Position numbers and translations under genes: made by a program. Shown here one piece after another: positions 52,169-60,958 of a stretch of DNA of 64,000 bases (its first letter is position 1; every line of letters begins with the position of its first letter). The notes under the pieces are model-generated. The model worked only from the letters and a program-made list of their open reading frames with translations. It ran no database searches and had not been told where the DNA came from. The stretch spans positions 12,732 through 76,731 of the forward strand of contig CAWUIP010000005.1 of assembly GCA_963922415.1 (NCBI GenBank), given 5' to 3'. The stretch comes from Aliishimia sp963922415 (GTDB lineage: Bacteria; Pseudomonadota; Alphaproteobacteria; Rhodobacterales; Rhodobacteraceae).

Positions 52169-53068
52169 CTAGAACAGGCGCAGAGCCGTTTGCAAAGACA
52201 AAACCGCAACAATCAGGCCCGCCGCAATTTCCAAACCCGCCATCGTACGCAGACCTGCAGCGCCTTCCATCCGGCGCGCCAGGCCGCCACGGATGTGCCA
52301 GGCGCCCAAAGCCACGGCCAAAGTCAGGACCGCCGTTCCCAGGGCCATCGCCAAAACGCCCAAAAGGCCCGCAACGTGCAGCCCCATCGAAAACGTCAGG
52401 ATCAGCAAAAAGAGCGCTCCCGTACAAGGGCGCACCGCAACGGCCGCGACCACCGCGAGCCCACTTTGCCAGTCCACAGCCTGCGTCATCTGATCCGGGG
52501 TCGGCCCATGTGCATGGCCACAACTTGCGCAGACACCGCCGTCTGGTGTTGCCAGAACAGGCATACGCTGCCACCTTCGCAGGCCACGCGCGACCAACCA
52601 CACGCCCACGAGCGCTATGGCGATTGCGCTCGCACCGGCGAGGTTTTGATCGGCGAGTTCGGTCATTTGCGCGCGCCCCAAACCGAAGAGCGCGGCGCCG
52701 CCGCTAACCAAGACGACAGCTGTCACAGCTTGACCCAACGCGCCCGCAAGCGTGAGACCGATAATCCGGGCGCGCGGCACATCTGTGCCCACAGCGTATC
52801 CACCCATCAAAAGCTTGCCATGCCCTGGCCCCGCCGCATGGACAAATCCATATGTGAAGCACAGCGCAAGCAAACTGAAAAGCGCCCAAACCTCGCCCGC
52901 ACGCAGCGCACGCAGCGCACCCGCCAAACCGTTCTGGACCTCGCGCTGTTCAGAGGCAGCCCAACGGGACACATCCATCGCCCCCCCAAAGCCCCACAGC
53001 CACACACCCAGCGCCGCGGCGCATAAAACCAGCGCGGCAAAAGGACCATTTTCTTTCAGGCGTTGCAT
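52169..53068 (-). CDS. Nickel/cobalt transporter (NicO/RcnA family)
   Basis: A 299-residue membrane protein with about six helices. The family motif HAAGPGHGKLLMGGYAVG (around residues 77-94) contains the metal-coordinating histidines. A cytoplasmic or periplasmic loop reads CASCGHAHGPTP and is a likely metal-binding patch. The family exports or imports Ni(II) and Co(II). Its gene overlaps the upstream DUF1007 gene by 13 bases when ATG 53068 is used; TTG 53077 is also in frame. The pair DUF1007-NicO is a known arrangement for nickel/cobalt handling. Confidence 0.9.
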   Translation of the reverse strand: MQRLKENGPFAALVLCAAALGVWLWGFGGAMDVSRWAASEQREVQNGLAGALRALRAGEVWALFSLLALCFTYGFVHAAGPGHGKLLMGGYAVGTDVPRARIIGLTLAGALGQAVTAVVLVSGGAALFGLGRAQMTELADQNLAGASAIAIALVGVWLVARGLRRWQRMPVLATPDGGVCASCGHAHGPTPDQMTQAVDWQSGLAVVAAVAVRPCTGALFLLILTFSMGLHVAGLLGVLAMALGTAVLTLAVALGAWHIRGGLARRMEGAAGLRTMAGLEIAAGLIVAVLSLQTALRLF

Positions 53069-53685
53069 CGCAGCCAAACTTCATCAGCAAAGGTTGCGCC
53101 CACTTCGGGAAACTGCCGCTCCACCTCAGACTGCGGCGTCGCAAACAACAGATCTTCCAAAGACGCATAAGCGCGATCCAGGTCCGCGGGCACAATCTCT
53201 GTCTGACAGGGGCCCGCAACTTCCACACGGTCCGCCAATTCGTAAAGCGTGTAAAACGTTGGATCGTAGGCCTGCACAAGCAGCCCATCTGCCCCTTGCG
53301 CAGCCACCGCGCGCCTGTGCCGCGTAACGATCTGACCATCTATGAGTTCTGTGGATACATGTTCAGGTGGCGCCAGTTCCAACTCCGCTCCGGCGCGCGA
53401 TACGTACAAGTCGCCTTTATACCCTTCGACCCAATTCATGTCGAAACCGCGCAACCGCGCGTCTTCGTCCTTGGTCAGTTTGCCATCGCCATCTTGATCC
53501 GCCCGGTATTCTTCAAGAACCAGAAGTGAGTAAAACGCGTCATAGACCCACTCGACCTCGATAGCCTCCAAACGGCCCTTATCATCCACAACCACCGTTA
53601 GGCCGGTTTCAATAAAGATATGCGGATGCGACGCCACAGCGTGAGGCATCAAGACAGCAAGAATGGCGAGACCAAAGCGTATCAT
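53056..53685 (-). CDS. DUF1007 family periplasmic protein
   Basis: A 209-residue exported protein. The signal peptide ends near VAS at residues 17-19, and the mature protein begins HPHIFIETGL, with a His-x-His that may bind metal. A calcium-binding EF-hand-like loop DQDGDGKLTKDED is at about residues 64-76. DUF1007 proteins accompany NicO-type transporters and probably deliver or buffer nickel or cobalt. The ATG at 53685 gives the signal peptide; the longer frame does not. It overlaps the transporter gene. Confidence 0.86.
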   Translation of the reverse strand: MIRFGLAILAVLMPHAVASHPHIFIETGLTVVVDDKGRLEAIEVEWVYDAFYSLLVLEEYRADQDGDGKLTKDEDARLRGFDMNWVEGYKGDLYVSRAGAELELAPPEHVSTELIDGQIVTRHRRAVAAQGADGLLVQAYDPTFYTLYELADRVEVAGPCQTEIVPADLDRAYASLEDLLFATPQSEVERQFPEVGATFADEVWLRCNA

Positions 53686-53773
53686 GGGTGCAGAATAAGC
53701 ACTCTGGCAAGGCGCCGCAATGACGTCTACGACACCTCTTGCGCAATGACACCTGTCTTGCCACGCTTGTGAT

Positions 53774-54646
53774 ATGGAACAGTGGTACGATACGCCGCGC
53801 GGACCCGTTTTTGCGCAGACCTGGGGCGACCCGGCGCTACCGCGATTGCTGATGTTGCACGGGTTTCCCGAGTATTCCGGCGCTTGGGCCGATTTGGCCC
53901 CGTATCTGCAGGACCATTTTTTCTGCGTCGCGCCTGACCAACGTGGGTATGGCCGCACCGGCGGGCCGGACGACGTGGGCGCATATCGCACTGGCGCGCT
54001 TGTCGAGGATATGGCCGCCTTGATCGGCACCGACCCCGTAACTGTCCTTGGGCATGATTGGGGAGCCGCCGTCGCCTACGGGCTGGCAATGTTCAAGCCG
54101 GAGCTAGTGGATCGGCTCATCATTCTAAACGGCGTCCACCCAGTGCCCTTTCAACGCGCCCTTGCCGCAGGCGGGCCACAATGCCAAGCCAGCCAGTACA
54201 TTTTGCGCCTGCGCGCGGAGGGGTCCGAGGAGGCCCTGGCCGCGAAAGACTATGAAAAACTGTCGAAGTTCTTTTCGGCGCATATGGATCTGTCCTGGGT
54301 CACAGATGCCCATCTACACGGATACAAAACCGCCTGGGCTGGCCGGTTGAAAACAATGATCCATTGGTATCGCGCCTCCCCGCTTCTTGTGGCGCAACCA
54401 GGTCAGCCCATTGCCATGCCGGATCTGCCCCTAGATCGCTTAGTGGTTCATCAACCCCATCTTCTGCTTTGGGGAACGGATGACACCGCCCTTTTGGAAG
54501 AAGCGACAGAGGGCTTAGAGGCCTTTGCCCCACGGCTCACGCGGCGCAACATTGACGGCGCCGACCACTGGGTCGCGCACCAAAAACCGCAAGACGTGGC
54601 CGAGCACATCCTAGAGTGGACTGCGTCGCTCGACAAAAAAGGGTGA
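53774..54646 (+). CDS. Alpha/beta-hydrolase, epoxide-hydrolase-like
   Basis: A 290-residue hydrolase. The oxyanion motif HGFPE is at residues 29-33, the nucleophile Asp95 is in LGHDWGAAV, and the C-terminal histidine is in DGADHWVAHQKP. An aspartate nucleophile (GHDWG) points to epoxide hydrolases or haloacid/haloalkane dehalogenases rather than esterases. It is divergent from the DUF1007 gene and precedes a lipase-like gene. Substrate is unknown. Confidence 0.88.
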   Translation: MEQWYDTPRGPVFAQTWGDPALPRLLMLHGFPEYSGAWADLAPYLQDHFFCVAPDQRGYGRTGGPDDVGAYRTGALVEDMAALIGTDPVTVLGHDWGAAVAYGLAMFKPELVDRLIILNGVHPVPFQRALAAGGPQCQASQYILRLRAEGSEEALAAKDYEKLSKFFSAHMDLSWVTDAHLHGYKTAWAGRLKTMIHWYRASPLLVAQPGQPIAMPDLPLDRLVVHQPHLLLWGTDDTALLEEATEGLEAFAPRLTRRNIDGADHWVAHQKPQDVAEHILEWTASLDKKG

Positions 54647-54706
54647 CAGGCGAGCGACCTCCCGCCATGGTGGAGCGCATTACACGACCCATGAAAGCTA
54701 AATCTT

Positions 54707-55354
54707 ATGCGTTATACATTGTCGCGCGCCGCCGAACTGGCAGAGGCCTGTTATGACGGGAAAACTCATCCTGAAATCAGCAAGCAATTCAAAGACGAAT
54801 TGGATCAAGACGACGTTCAAGCCTTGTTGCTTACGGACAATACTGTCCTGATCCTCGGATCTAACTCGATCAATGACTACATCCGCTTTAACCTGCGCAT
54901 CCAGCGGCTGGGCCGCAAACGTCTCAAAATGGCCTCTACTGTGGGTGGCTCGCCGGTTACCTGGCACCAGGGGTTCATGGCCCATGCAAAGGTGATCCAA
55001 GATTGGTTGATGACCAAAGGGCACACACCGTCTTTCCTAATTGGCCACAGCCTTGGGGCAGCCTCTGCGCAGATCCTTTCGGCAGGGTGGAAAATCCCGG
55101 CCGTGGCCTTCGCCGCGCCACGCCCCTGTCGGACAGCCTCGGCCCGTGCAATGGCCAAACTTTGCCTATGTGTGAACCGCACAGATGACACAGTGTGCAG
55201 CCTGCCCGGCGGTTTCAACCATTTGGGAGACGTCCGAGCCTGCCCGCCACGTGGTCGCTCGCCCGGGCTTGATCACTCGATGCCGCATTACCGCGTTAGC
55301 GTCCGCGACGGCGTCGGGTCGGGCAAGCTGCCGCGGGTTTGGCCGCAACACTAA
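54707..55354 (+). CDS. Lipase class 3 (alpha/beta-hydrolase) family protein
   Basis: A 215-residue protein of the Lipase_3 type. Ser115 in IGHSLGAAS is the nucleophile, an aspartate near residue 169 (NRTDDTV) and a late histidine (around DHSMPHYR) would complete the triad. There is no signal peptide, so it is probably cytoplasmic. It follows the epoxide-hydrolase-like gene by 60 bases on the same strand. The native ester or lipid is unknown. An early acidic region (DELDQDDV) replaces the lid seen in fungal lipases. Confidence 0.82.
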   Translation: MRYTLSRAAELAEACYDGKTHPEISKQFKDELDQDDVQALLLTDNTVLILGSNSINDYIRFNLRIQRLGRKRLKMASTVGGSPVTWHQGFMAHAKVIQDWLMTKGHTPSFLIGHSLGAASAQILSAGWKIPAVAFAAPRPCRTASARAMAKLCLCVNRTDDTVCSLPGGFNHLGDVRACPPRGRSPGLDHSMPHYRVSVRDGVGSGKLPRVWPQH

Positions 55355-55505
55355 GCTTACGTCGGAGCGGGAACGCAAAGACTGTGCCGTAAAGCCAATC
55401 TGTTTTGCGAAGGTGCCGCGCCGTCACGCATAAGTGCGTCCAAATCTGAGCAATGGCGCACGCAAGCGCGCGCAGACGTCGTTTTGCGAAACGTGCAAAA
55501 TGCCG

Positions 55506-56726
55506 CTAGGCAGAGCGGGAGCGGGTCCAACACAACGATGAGCTGTGCGTGACGGGACTCAAGTGTTTGTGCTTCGCGTCGCCCACTGACACCAGCTGGC
55601 GCGCAGGCGCTGGACGTTTTCCAAGAGCCAGCCCTGGGAAAATTTTGCACAATTGTGCGCGCACTTGGCGGTCACAGGCCTGTACCGCGTATCTGCCTGG
55701 GTAAAAGCTCTCAGCCCAAATGCCATTTGCGCTTAAAATTACATGTGCAGCGCATACGATTTGGATGTAGCAGACCGACGCTGTGTCCTTGGCCAAACCG
55801 ATCCCCGGCCGATCCAACAAAGCCTTCGCGGCGACCAGAACCTCTTGCCCCCTATCGTCCTGCATCAACATACGGTGCTGCGGCGATACGGTCAGATCTG
55901 TTTTGGGAAAGTCCGGCCCAAAACAGCCGCGACGCAGCACAACTGGCTGGTGCTGCTGCTTATCTTTGACCGAGAGGTCTAAGGTGCGGGTCAAAATCGC
56001 CCGCACCACCTCGTGCCGACCGTCTTTCGTGACCACTTTATCGCCGATGCGCAGGCGCTCCACCGACCGTTCGCCGCCCGGACACATGATCATTGTACCA
56101 GGCGTAAAGCAGGGGATGAACACGGTGTCGTGAACGTAACTGTCGGTGCCAGGGTCGTATTGTAATGACAGTCCGGTACCTAAGTCTGCTTGTACAGAAT
56201 GGCCATCGACCTCACCAACGTTGTTGGTACCTGGAAATCCGGCAATGTTGCTGGGTACGAAGGCGTTTGGCGCCAAGTTGAAGACGATGTAGTCGCCCGT
56301 CGCTGGGTTCAACAAGACCACAGATTCGGTCTGTGACCCCCCATTTCCTTCTGACAGCAGGTTCGTTGAAACGCCACCAGCGCCGGATTCGACACCGCCT
56401 TCGGAGGCCTCGACTGCCCAGAAGGCGGGCGTGCCCGTAGTCTCATTGATGACGGCGAGTGTCGCGCCGTTTTCCAACACCGTGCCCGGGGCAAAGGTGT
56501 GATACAAACCGTCTTGCGGCGCGTCCGGGGCACCGCTGCCGGTGCTGTCCGACCAGACTTGCCAGCCTGAAATGTCGATATCGCCACCCGACAGGTTTGT
56601 GAACGATACAAACTCGTCTTCCTGCGTGGCTGTGCCATCGCCATCGGTGTCAAACTCAGGCCCGGGCGCACCGGTATTGTCGGTGTAGACCTGATTGAAA
56701 ATTATTCCGTTCAGATTGGTTGGCAT
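55506..56726 (-). CDS. Lamin-tail-like and Hint domain protein
   Basis: A 406-residue protein with two recognisable halves. Residues 5-200 are a lamin-tail-like beta domain (EFVSFTNLSGGDIDISGWQVWSD; ENGATLAVINETTG), common in secreted bacterial nucleases and adhesins. Residues 205-345 form a Hint (hedgehog/intein) domain opening with Cys206 in PCFTPGTMI and including SPQHRMLM. Hint domains self-process peptide bonds; an intein-type C-terminal nucleophile is not obvious. No Sec signal is seen, so secretion, if any, would be by type I or another route. The C-terminus is basic. It is divergent from parE. Confidence 0.8.
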   Translation of the reverse strand: MPTNLNGIIFNQVYTDNTGAPGPEFDTDGDGTATQEDEFVSFTNLSGGDIDISGWQVWSDSTGSGAPDAPQDGLYHTFAPGTVLENGATLAVINETTGTPAFWAVEASEGGVESGAGGVSTNLLSEGNGGSQTESVVLLNPATGDYIVFNLAPNAFVPSNIAGFPGTNNVGEVDGHSVQADLGTGLSLQYDPGTDSYVHDTVFIPCFTPGTMIMCPGGERSVERLRIGDKVVTKDGRHEVVRAILTRTLDLSVKDKQQHQPVVLRRGCFGPDFPKTDLTVSPQHRMLMQDDRGQEVLVAAKALLDRPGIGLAKDTASVCYIQIVCAAHVILSANGIWAESFYPGRYAVQACDRQVRAQLCKIFPGLALGKRPAPARQLVSVGDAKHKHLSPVTHSSSLCWTRSRSA

Positions 56727-57050
56727 GCGGGTCCGATACGTGATGAATAGGGCAAAAGTATGCTGTGACCAGTGCCGCGCAACACACTCTGCTGTTCTGG
56801 TTATTTTGGGCATCAAAACGCGCGCCATCTGGCAACTGCTGGCACGATTTGGCCGATTTGCGGCGCGAGGTGCCGCATCGCCCCCACAAAGTGGGCATTG
56901 AGCTGAGCACGGACCTACCGCGCAGTTTGTTCGCAAACACAGTGCCGACGGGACGGAATGGCGCGCCGTCCAACGCAGTTCGCCCTTCCCAGCCTACACG
57001 TGCACTGCCATAATGCCCGACAATCAAAAATAGCAGAGCAGCGGTGCCCG
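56727..57050. other. Divergent promoter region, Hint protein gene to parE
   Basis: 324 bases with no convincing gene. Both start codons face outwards, so it holds two promoters. A weak GACGG/CCGTC hairpin is visible near 56950-56975. The parE start has no strong ribosome-binding site. Confidence 0.5.
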
Positions 57051-59009
57051 ATGGCGAATGATCTTCTCAGCAATGCCGAAAGTCCAACCTATGACGCCTC
57101 CTCCATCGAGGTGCTCGAAGGGCTGGAGCCTGTCCGAAAACGGCCCGGCATGTACATCGGCGGCACCGACGAACGCGCGCTGCACCACATGGTGGCCGAA
57201 GTGCTCGACAACTCGATGGACGAGGCGGTCGCAGGCTTCGCCAACCGGATCGAAGTTGAGCTGCACGAAGACTACGCCATCACCATCCGCGACAATGGGC
57301 GCGGCATCCCCGTCGACCCGCACCCCAAGTTTCCCGACAAAAGCGCGCTGGAGGTGATCCTGTGTACGCTGCACGCGGGCGGCAAATTCTCGGGCAAGGC
57401 CTATCAGACCTCGGGCGGTCTGCATGGCGTGGGCGCATCTGTGGTCAACGCGCTGTCGGACAGCATGGTTGTGCAAGTCGCCCGCGACCGCGAACTGCAC
57501 GAGCAGCGCTTTTCGCGCGGCATCCCGCTGGGGCCCGTGGACAAAATCGGCGCAGCCCCAAATCGGCGCGGCACGACTGTCACCTTCCACGCGGATGAGG
57601 AGATCTTCGGTAAGCACCGGTTCAAGCCAGCGCGCCTCTTCAAATCAATCCGGTCCAAGGCCTACCTCTTTTCCGGGGTCGAAATCCGCTGGAAATCCGC
57701 GATCCAGGACGGAGAAACCCCGACCGAGGCGACCTTCCACTTTCCCGGCGGTCTCTCGGACTACCTCCGCGAAACCTTAGGAGAGGCCACGACCTACGCC
57801 GATGCGCCCTTCTCCGGCACGGTCGACTTCCAAGAGAAGTTCGGCACGCCCGGCAAGGTCGAGTGGGCGATCAACTGGACCCCGGCCCGCGACGGCTTTC
57901 TGCAGTCTTACTGTAACACCGTCCCCACGCCAGAAGGCGGCACGCATGAGGCTGGGTTCTGGGCCGCGATCCTGAAAGGCATGCGCGCCTATGGGGAACT
58001 CGCCGGCAACAAGAAGGCCACCCAAATCACGCGCGACGATCTGATCACCGGGGGCTGCGCGCTGGTCTCGTGCTTTATCCGCGAGCCAGAATTTGTGGGC
58101 CAGACCAAAGACCGCCTCGCCACAACCGAAGCCCAGCGCCTTGTCGAAAACGCGGTGCGCGATCACTTCGACAATTGGCTGGCCGCCGACACCAAGTCGG
58201 CAGGCGCGATCTTGGACTTCCTCGTGCTGCGCGCAGAGGAACGCCTGCGTAGAAGGGCCGAGAAGGAAACACAACGCAAGTCCGCCACTAAGAAACTACG
58301 ACTTCCCGGCAAGTTGGTGGACTGCACTCAGCAAACCCGCGAGGGCACGGAATTATTCATCGTCGAGGGCGACAGTGCGGGCGGATCGGGCAAGGCCGCG
58401 CGTGACCGCAAGACCCAAGCCATGCTGCCTTTGCGCGGTAAGGTCTTGAATGTATTGGGCGCTGCGTCGTCCAAGATTTCTACGAACGCCGAGATCAAAG
58501 ATTTGTGTGATGCGCTTGGGGTGGGCCTGGGCACGCGGTTCAACATCGATGATCTGCGCTATGACAAGGTCATAATAATGACCGATGCAGACGTGGACGG
58601 CGCCCATATCGCCGCCCTATTGATGACCTTCTTCTTCACTCAAATGCGGCCCCTGATCGATCACGGCCACCTCTACCTGGCCTGCCCGCCCCTCTTCCGG
58701 CTAACCCAAGGCGCCAAACGCGTCTATTGCCTGGACGAACGCGAGCGCGACGCCTGGCTGGAAAAAAGCATCGGCGGGAAAGGCAAAATCGACGTGAGCC
58801 GGTTTAAGGGCCTGGGCGAGATGGACGCTAAGGATCTCAAAGACACCACCATGAACCCCGAAACCCGCAAACTGATCCGCGTGAGCATAGACGAAGATGA
58901 GCCGGGAGAAACAGGCGACCTGGTGGAGCGGCTGATGGGCAAAAAGCCGGAACTCCGGTTTGAGTATATTCAGGAGAATGCGCGTTTTGTCGAGGAGTTG
59001 GATGTTTGA
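57051..59009 (+). CDS. parE: DNA topoisomerase IV subunit B
   Basis: A 652-residue type II topoisomerase ATPase subunit. The GHKL ATP site includes EVLDNSMDEA, IRDNGRGIPV and GGLHGVGASVVNALS. The TOPRIM domain carries EGDSAGGS and TDADVDGAHIAALL, and the C-terminal GEMDAKDLKDTTMNPETR is typical. The length matches ParE rather than the longer GyrB of many species. With ParC it decatenates chromosomes. The ATG at 57051 is used because the upstream frame is unrelated in composition. Its stop overlaps an AT-rich orphan gene. Confidence 0.96.
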   Translation: MANDLLSNAESPTYDASSIEVLEGLEPVRKRPGMYIGGTDERALHHMVAEVLDNSMDEAVAGFANRIEVELHEDYAITIRDNGRGIPVDPHPKFPDKSALEVILCTLHAGGKFSGKAYQTSGGLHGVGASVVNALSDSMVVQVARDRELHEQRFSRGIPLGPVDKIGAAPNRRGTTVTFHADEEIFGKHRFKPARLFKSIRSKAYLFSGVEIRWKSAIQDGETPTEATFHFPGGLSDYLRETLGEATTYADAPFSGTVDFQEKFGTPGKVEWAINWTPARDGFLQSYCNTVPTPEGGTHEAGFWAAILKGMRAYGELAGNKKATQITRDDLITGGCALVSCFIREPEFVGQTKDRLATTEAQRLVENAVRDHFDNWLAADTKSAGAILDFLVLRAEERLRRRAEKETQRKSATKKLRLPGKLVDCTQQTREGTELFIVEGDSAGGSGKAARDRKTQAMLPLRGKVLNVLGAASSKISTNAEIKDLCDALGVGLGTRFNIDDLRYDKVIIMTDADVDGAHIAALLMTFFFTQMRPLIDHGHLYLACPPLFRLTQGAKRVYCLDERERDAWLEKSIGGKGKIDVSRFKGLGEMDAKDLKDTTMNPETRKLIRVSIDEDEPGETGDLVERLMGKKPELRFEYIQENARFVEELDV

Positions 59010-59716
59010 GCACTGAGTACCGTTGGATCAAACTTCGAACAATCTTGGAAGACGGCAGGCTGAATGGCGATACTTTGGCTGACTACGTGGCCAATGGAAC
59101 TGTCCGGACAAAGAAGGGTGATGCGAAAAACGCGCTAGATATACTTCTGTCAGAAGAGGACCTTCTAAAGGTCCTTTCAGCTGAACGAATTCGCGGGAAG
59201 CCTGAGCTATTCTCGCTAAGTATTACTCGAGTTGCTGACGTAAGTGTCGGAGTCATAGGAGGATATCTAGCTTCAAAACTAGACGAACTTGATGATTTAT
59301 GGAGAACTCGAAGTCCGGGTGATTTGCTTGCGATGCTCTTCGTTGGCAACTTCTTAAACTCAGGGATAATATTCGTACCTGAAAACGAGATTGCCAAACG
59401 AGTAAGGAGAGGCTTATCAAAACCGATCCTTCCAGTTAGCATCAAGAGAAGCGACGTATCCGGCGGTATACTACACAAAAGCCTTTCAAGGCCTCTAGTT
59501 TTAGAGGTGGAGAATTCATCCGAGTTCAAAGAATTTGAATTCAAATATTCAAACAGCGATTACTATCGTGATTTCGCTAAGATCTTCGCCGAGAGGATGT
59601 CTTGGAATGAGTTTGATGACAAAGGCGTGCCCAAGCACCCGCTAAACCGGTGTTCTCTATGGAATTACGCGCTCGCAAGCGACTTGACTAAGCAAGAACT
59701 CGGCTATCAAACGTAA
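59006..59716 (+). CDS. AT-rich orphan protein overlapping parE
   Basis: A 236-residue protein I do not recognise. It opens with TTG 59006, with GAGGAG eight bases upstream, and the start overlaps the parE stop by four bases. Codon use is unlike its neighbours (ATA, AGA, CTA, TCA are common), and hand-counted 60-base lines give about 32-50% GC. The sequence has a helical charged N-terminus (TILEDGRLNGDTLADYV), a hydrophobic middle (LLAMLFVGNFLNSGIIFVP) and a basic block. No domain is evident. It looks recently acquired although it now shares the parE transcript. A defence or toxin role is possible but unsupported. Confidence 0.65.
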   Translation: MSTEYRWIKLRTILEDGRLNGDTLADYVANGTVRTKKGDAKNALDILLSEEDLLKVLSAERIRGKPELFSLSITRVADVSVGVIGGYLASKLDELDDLWRTRSPGDLLAMLFVGNFLNSGIIFVPENEIAKRVRRGLSKPILPVSIKRSDVSGGILHKSLSRPLVLEVENSSEFKEFEFKYSNSDYYRDFAKIFAERMSWNEFDDKGVPKHPLNRCSLWNYALASDLTKQELGYQT

Positions 59717-59988
59717 ACGGCTCGCTGTTAGCAGTGTCTCGTGATTTCCCGAAATCAGGCGAATCAAGCGTGCCGGGCCGCGCCCGACTTGCCCCTCGGG
59801 CGGGCGCGTTGGGGTGTCGCAATGTGCACCACAGCCCAAGGAACGTGCGTGGCTGCCATAAAGTGCACCCGTTCATAGTCAGGAGGCACCCGCCCCAGGT
59901 CGGTTGCGGCCCTCCGTCGTGTTATGGCTGAGACTTGGGCTGGGCACGTTAGTGTCGTCGCAGCCGGTGCTGCTTGTCCAAAGCAACC
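59717..59988. other. Intergenic region after the AT-rich gene
   Basis: 272 bases between the orphan gene and a convergent membrane protein gene. It holds a GATTTC-CC-GAAATC inverted repeat (59743-59756) and a second hairpin (59781-59787 with 59796-59802). Neither has a T-run. No gene, tRNA fragment or integrase remnant is visible. Confidence 0.45.
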
Positions 59989-60426
59989 TTACCCAAACTC
60001 CAACTTCTTGGGGCCACCGAACACAACATGCCACCAGGCATACACGACCGTGGCCAGGCAGATGTTGATGTAAACCGCCATCATCTGCGCACCCTCCCAG
60101 CGGCCCGCGGTCGCGTCGAGCCCGCCGATCCAGTACTCCAGGCTCAGCCCCGTCACACCGTAAGCGAAGGGCACTGCGGTCAATACGACCAGCGCCATCG
60201 CGCGCGACAAAAGCCCTGCAGCAATCAGGGCGACCCCAGTTAAAAGGTTGGAGGCCCCGAACGCGGCCATCAGGACGGCCTGCTCTGGGCCGCCGAAGTT
60301 CGTGAAGTCGAGACCTGATTTATCGGCGCCGACCGCGCCCAGAAAGACAGTGTGCGCCATGCCCCGGAAGAGGTCGAGACAGCCCAGGGGTATAGCGACC
60401 CATGAGACGAGTTTGGGGACATTCAT
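59989..60426 (-). CDS. Hypothetical four-helix membrane protein
   Basis: A 145-residue protein with about four hydrophobic segments (VSWVAIPLGCLDLF; VLMAAFGASNLLTGVALIAAG; ALVVLTAVPFAYGVTGL; VYINICLATVVYAWWHVVFG). The start ATG 60426 has GGAGG eight bases upstream; the long upstream frame is not a gene. No known domain is evident, and the shape only loosely suggests DoxX-like proteins. It is divergent from the thioesterase gene across 126 bases. Confidence 0.75.
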   Translation of the reverse strand: MNVPKLVSWVAIPLGCLDLFRGMAHTVFLGAVGADKSGLDFTNFGGPEQAVLMAAFGASNLLTGVALIAAGLLSRAMALVVLTAVPFAYGVTGLSLEYWIGGLDATAGRWEGAQMMAVYINICLATVVYAWWHVVFGGPKKLEFG

Positions 60427-60552
60427 CGGTAAGACCTCCGCCGTTACAATTACGCGTCCTTGCTTGAACGGATCGGCCCGCTCTTTCCGTCGCACTTTGG
60501 TTGACGCCGCCTCTCGGAGCGGTAGGCTCATCACACGCAACGGGAGGCATCC

Positions 60553-60954
60553 ATGGACACGGCCACGGCGCAGGTCTTTTTGGACGAGAATTTCGCGCCT
60601 TGGGTATTGGCCTTGCAGCCCCAAGTCACGGACATGCAGGATACGGGCCTGACGCTGAGCATTCCCATCACGCCCGAGATTGCGCGCGTCGGTGGGATGG
60701 TCGCTGGTCAGGCGCTCGCGACGCTCGCCGACACTGCGATGGTGCTGGCCTGCGGGGCTGCCAATGGCGAGATGATACCGGTGGGCACTGTGACACTCGA
60801 CACCCAGTTTCTGCGCCCCGCCACGGGTGACCGGATCGACGCCCATGCCGAGGTCACGCGCATGGGGCGGTCGCTGATCTTTGCGCGCTGTCGCATGGAC
60901 GCGGTTCCCAGCGGCAAGGATGTGGCACTGGCCACGGCAACCTTTGCGCGGTAG
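60553..60954 (+). CDS. PaaI-like hotdog thioesterase
   Basis: A 133-residue hotdog-fold protein. The block IARVGGMVAGQALATLADTAMVLA holds the catalytic region, with GG replacing the usual HGG histidine, so activity might be altered. ATG 60553 is preceded by GGGAGG seven to eight bases upstream. It is the first of four closely packed rightward genes, followed after four bases by the lipoprotein. A CoxA-type acyl-CoA ester is the usual substrate for the family, but none is indicated here. Confidence 0.78.
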   Translation: MDTATAQVFLDENFAPWVLALQPQVTDMQDTGLTLSIPITPEIARVGGMVAGQALATLADTAMVLACGAANGEMIPVGTVTLDTQFLRPATGDRIDAHAEVTRMGRSLIFARCRMDAVPSGKDVALATATFAR

Positions 60955-60958
60955 CGGG

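Noticed and set aside
59717..59988. Integration scar or att site beside the AT-rich gene
   Set aside because: No tRNA fragment, direct repeats or integrase remnant could be seen.
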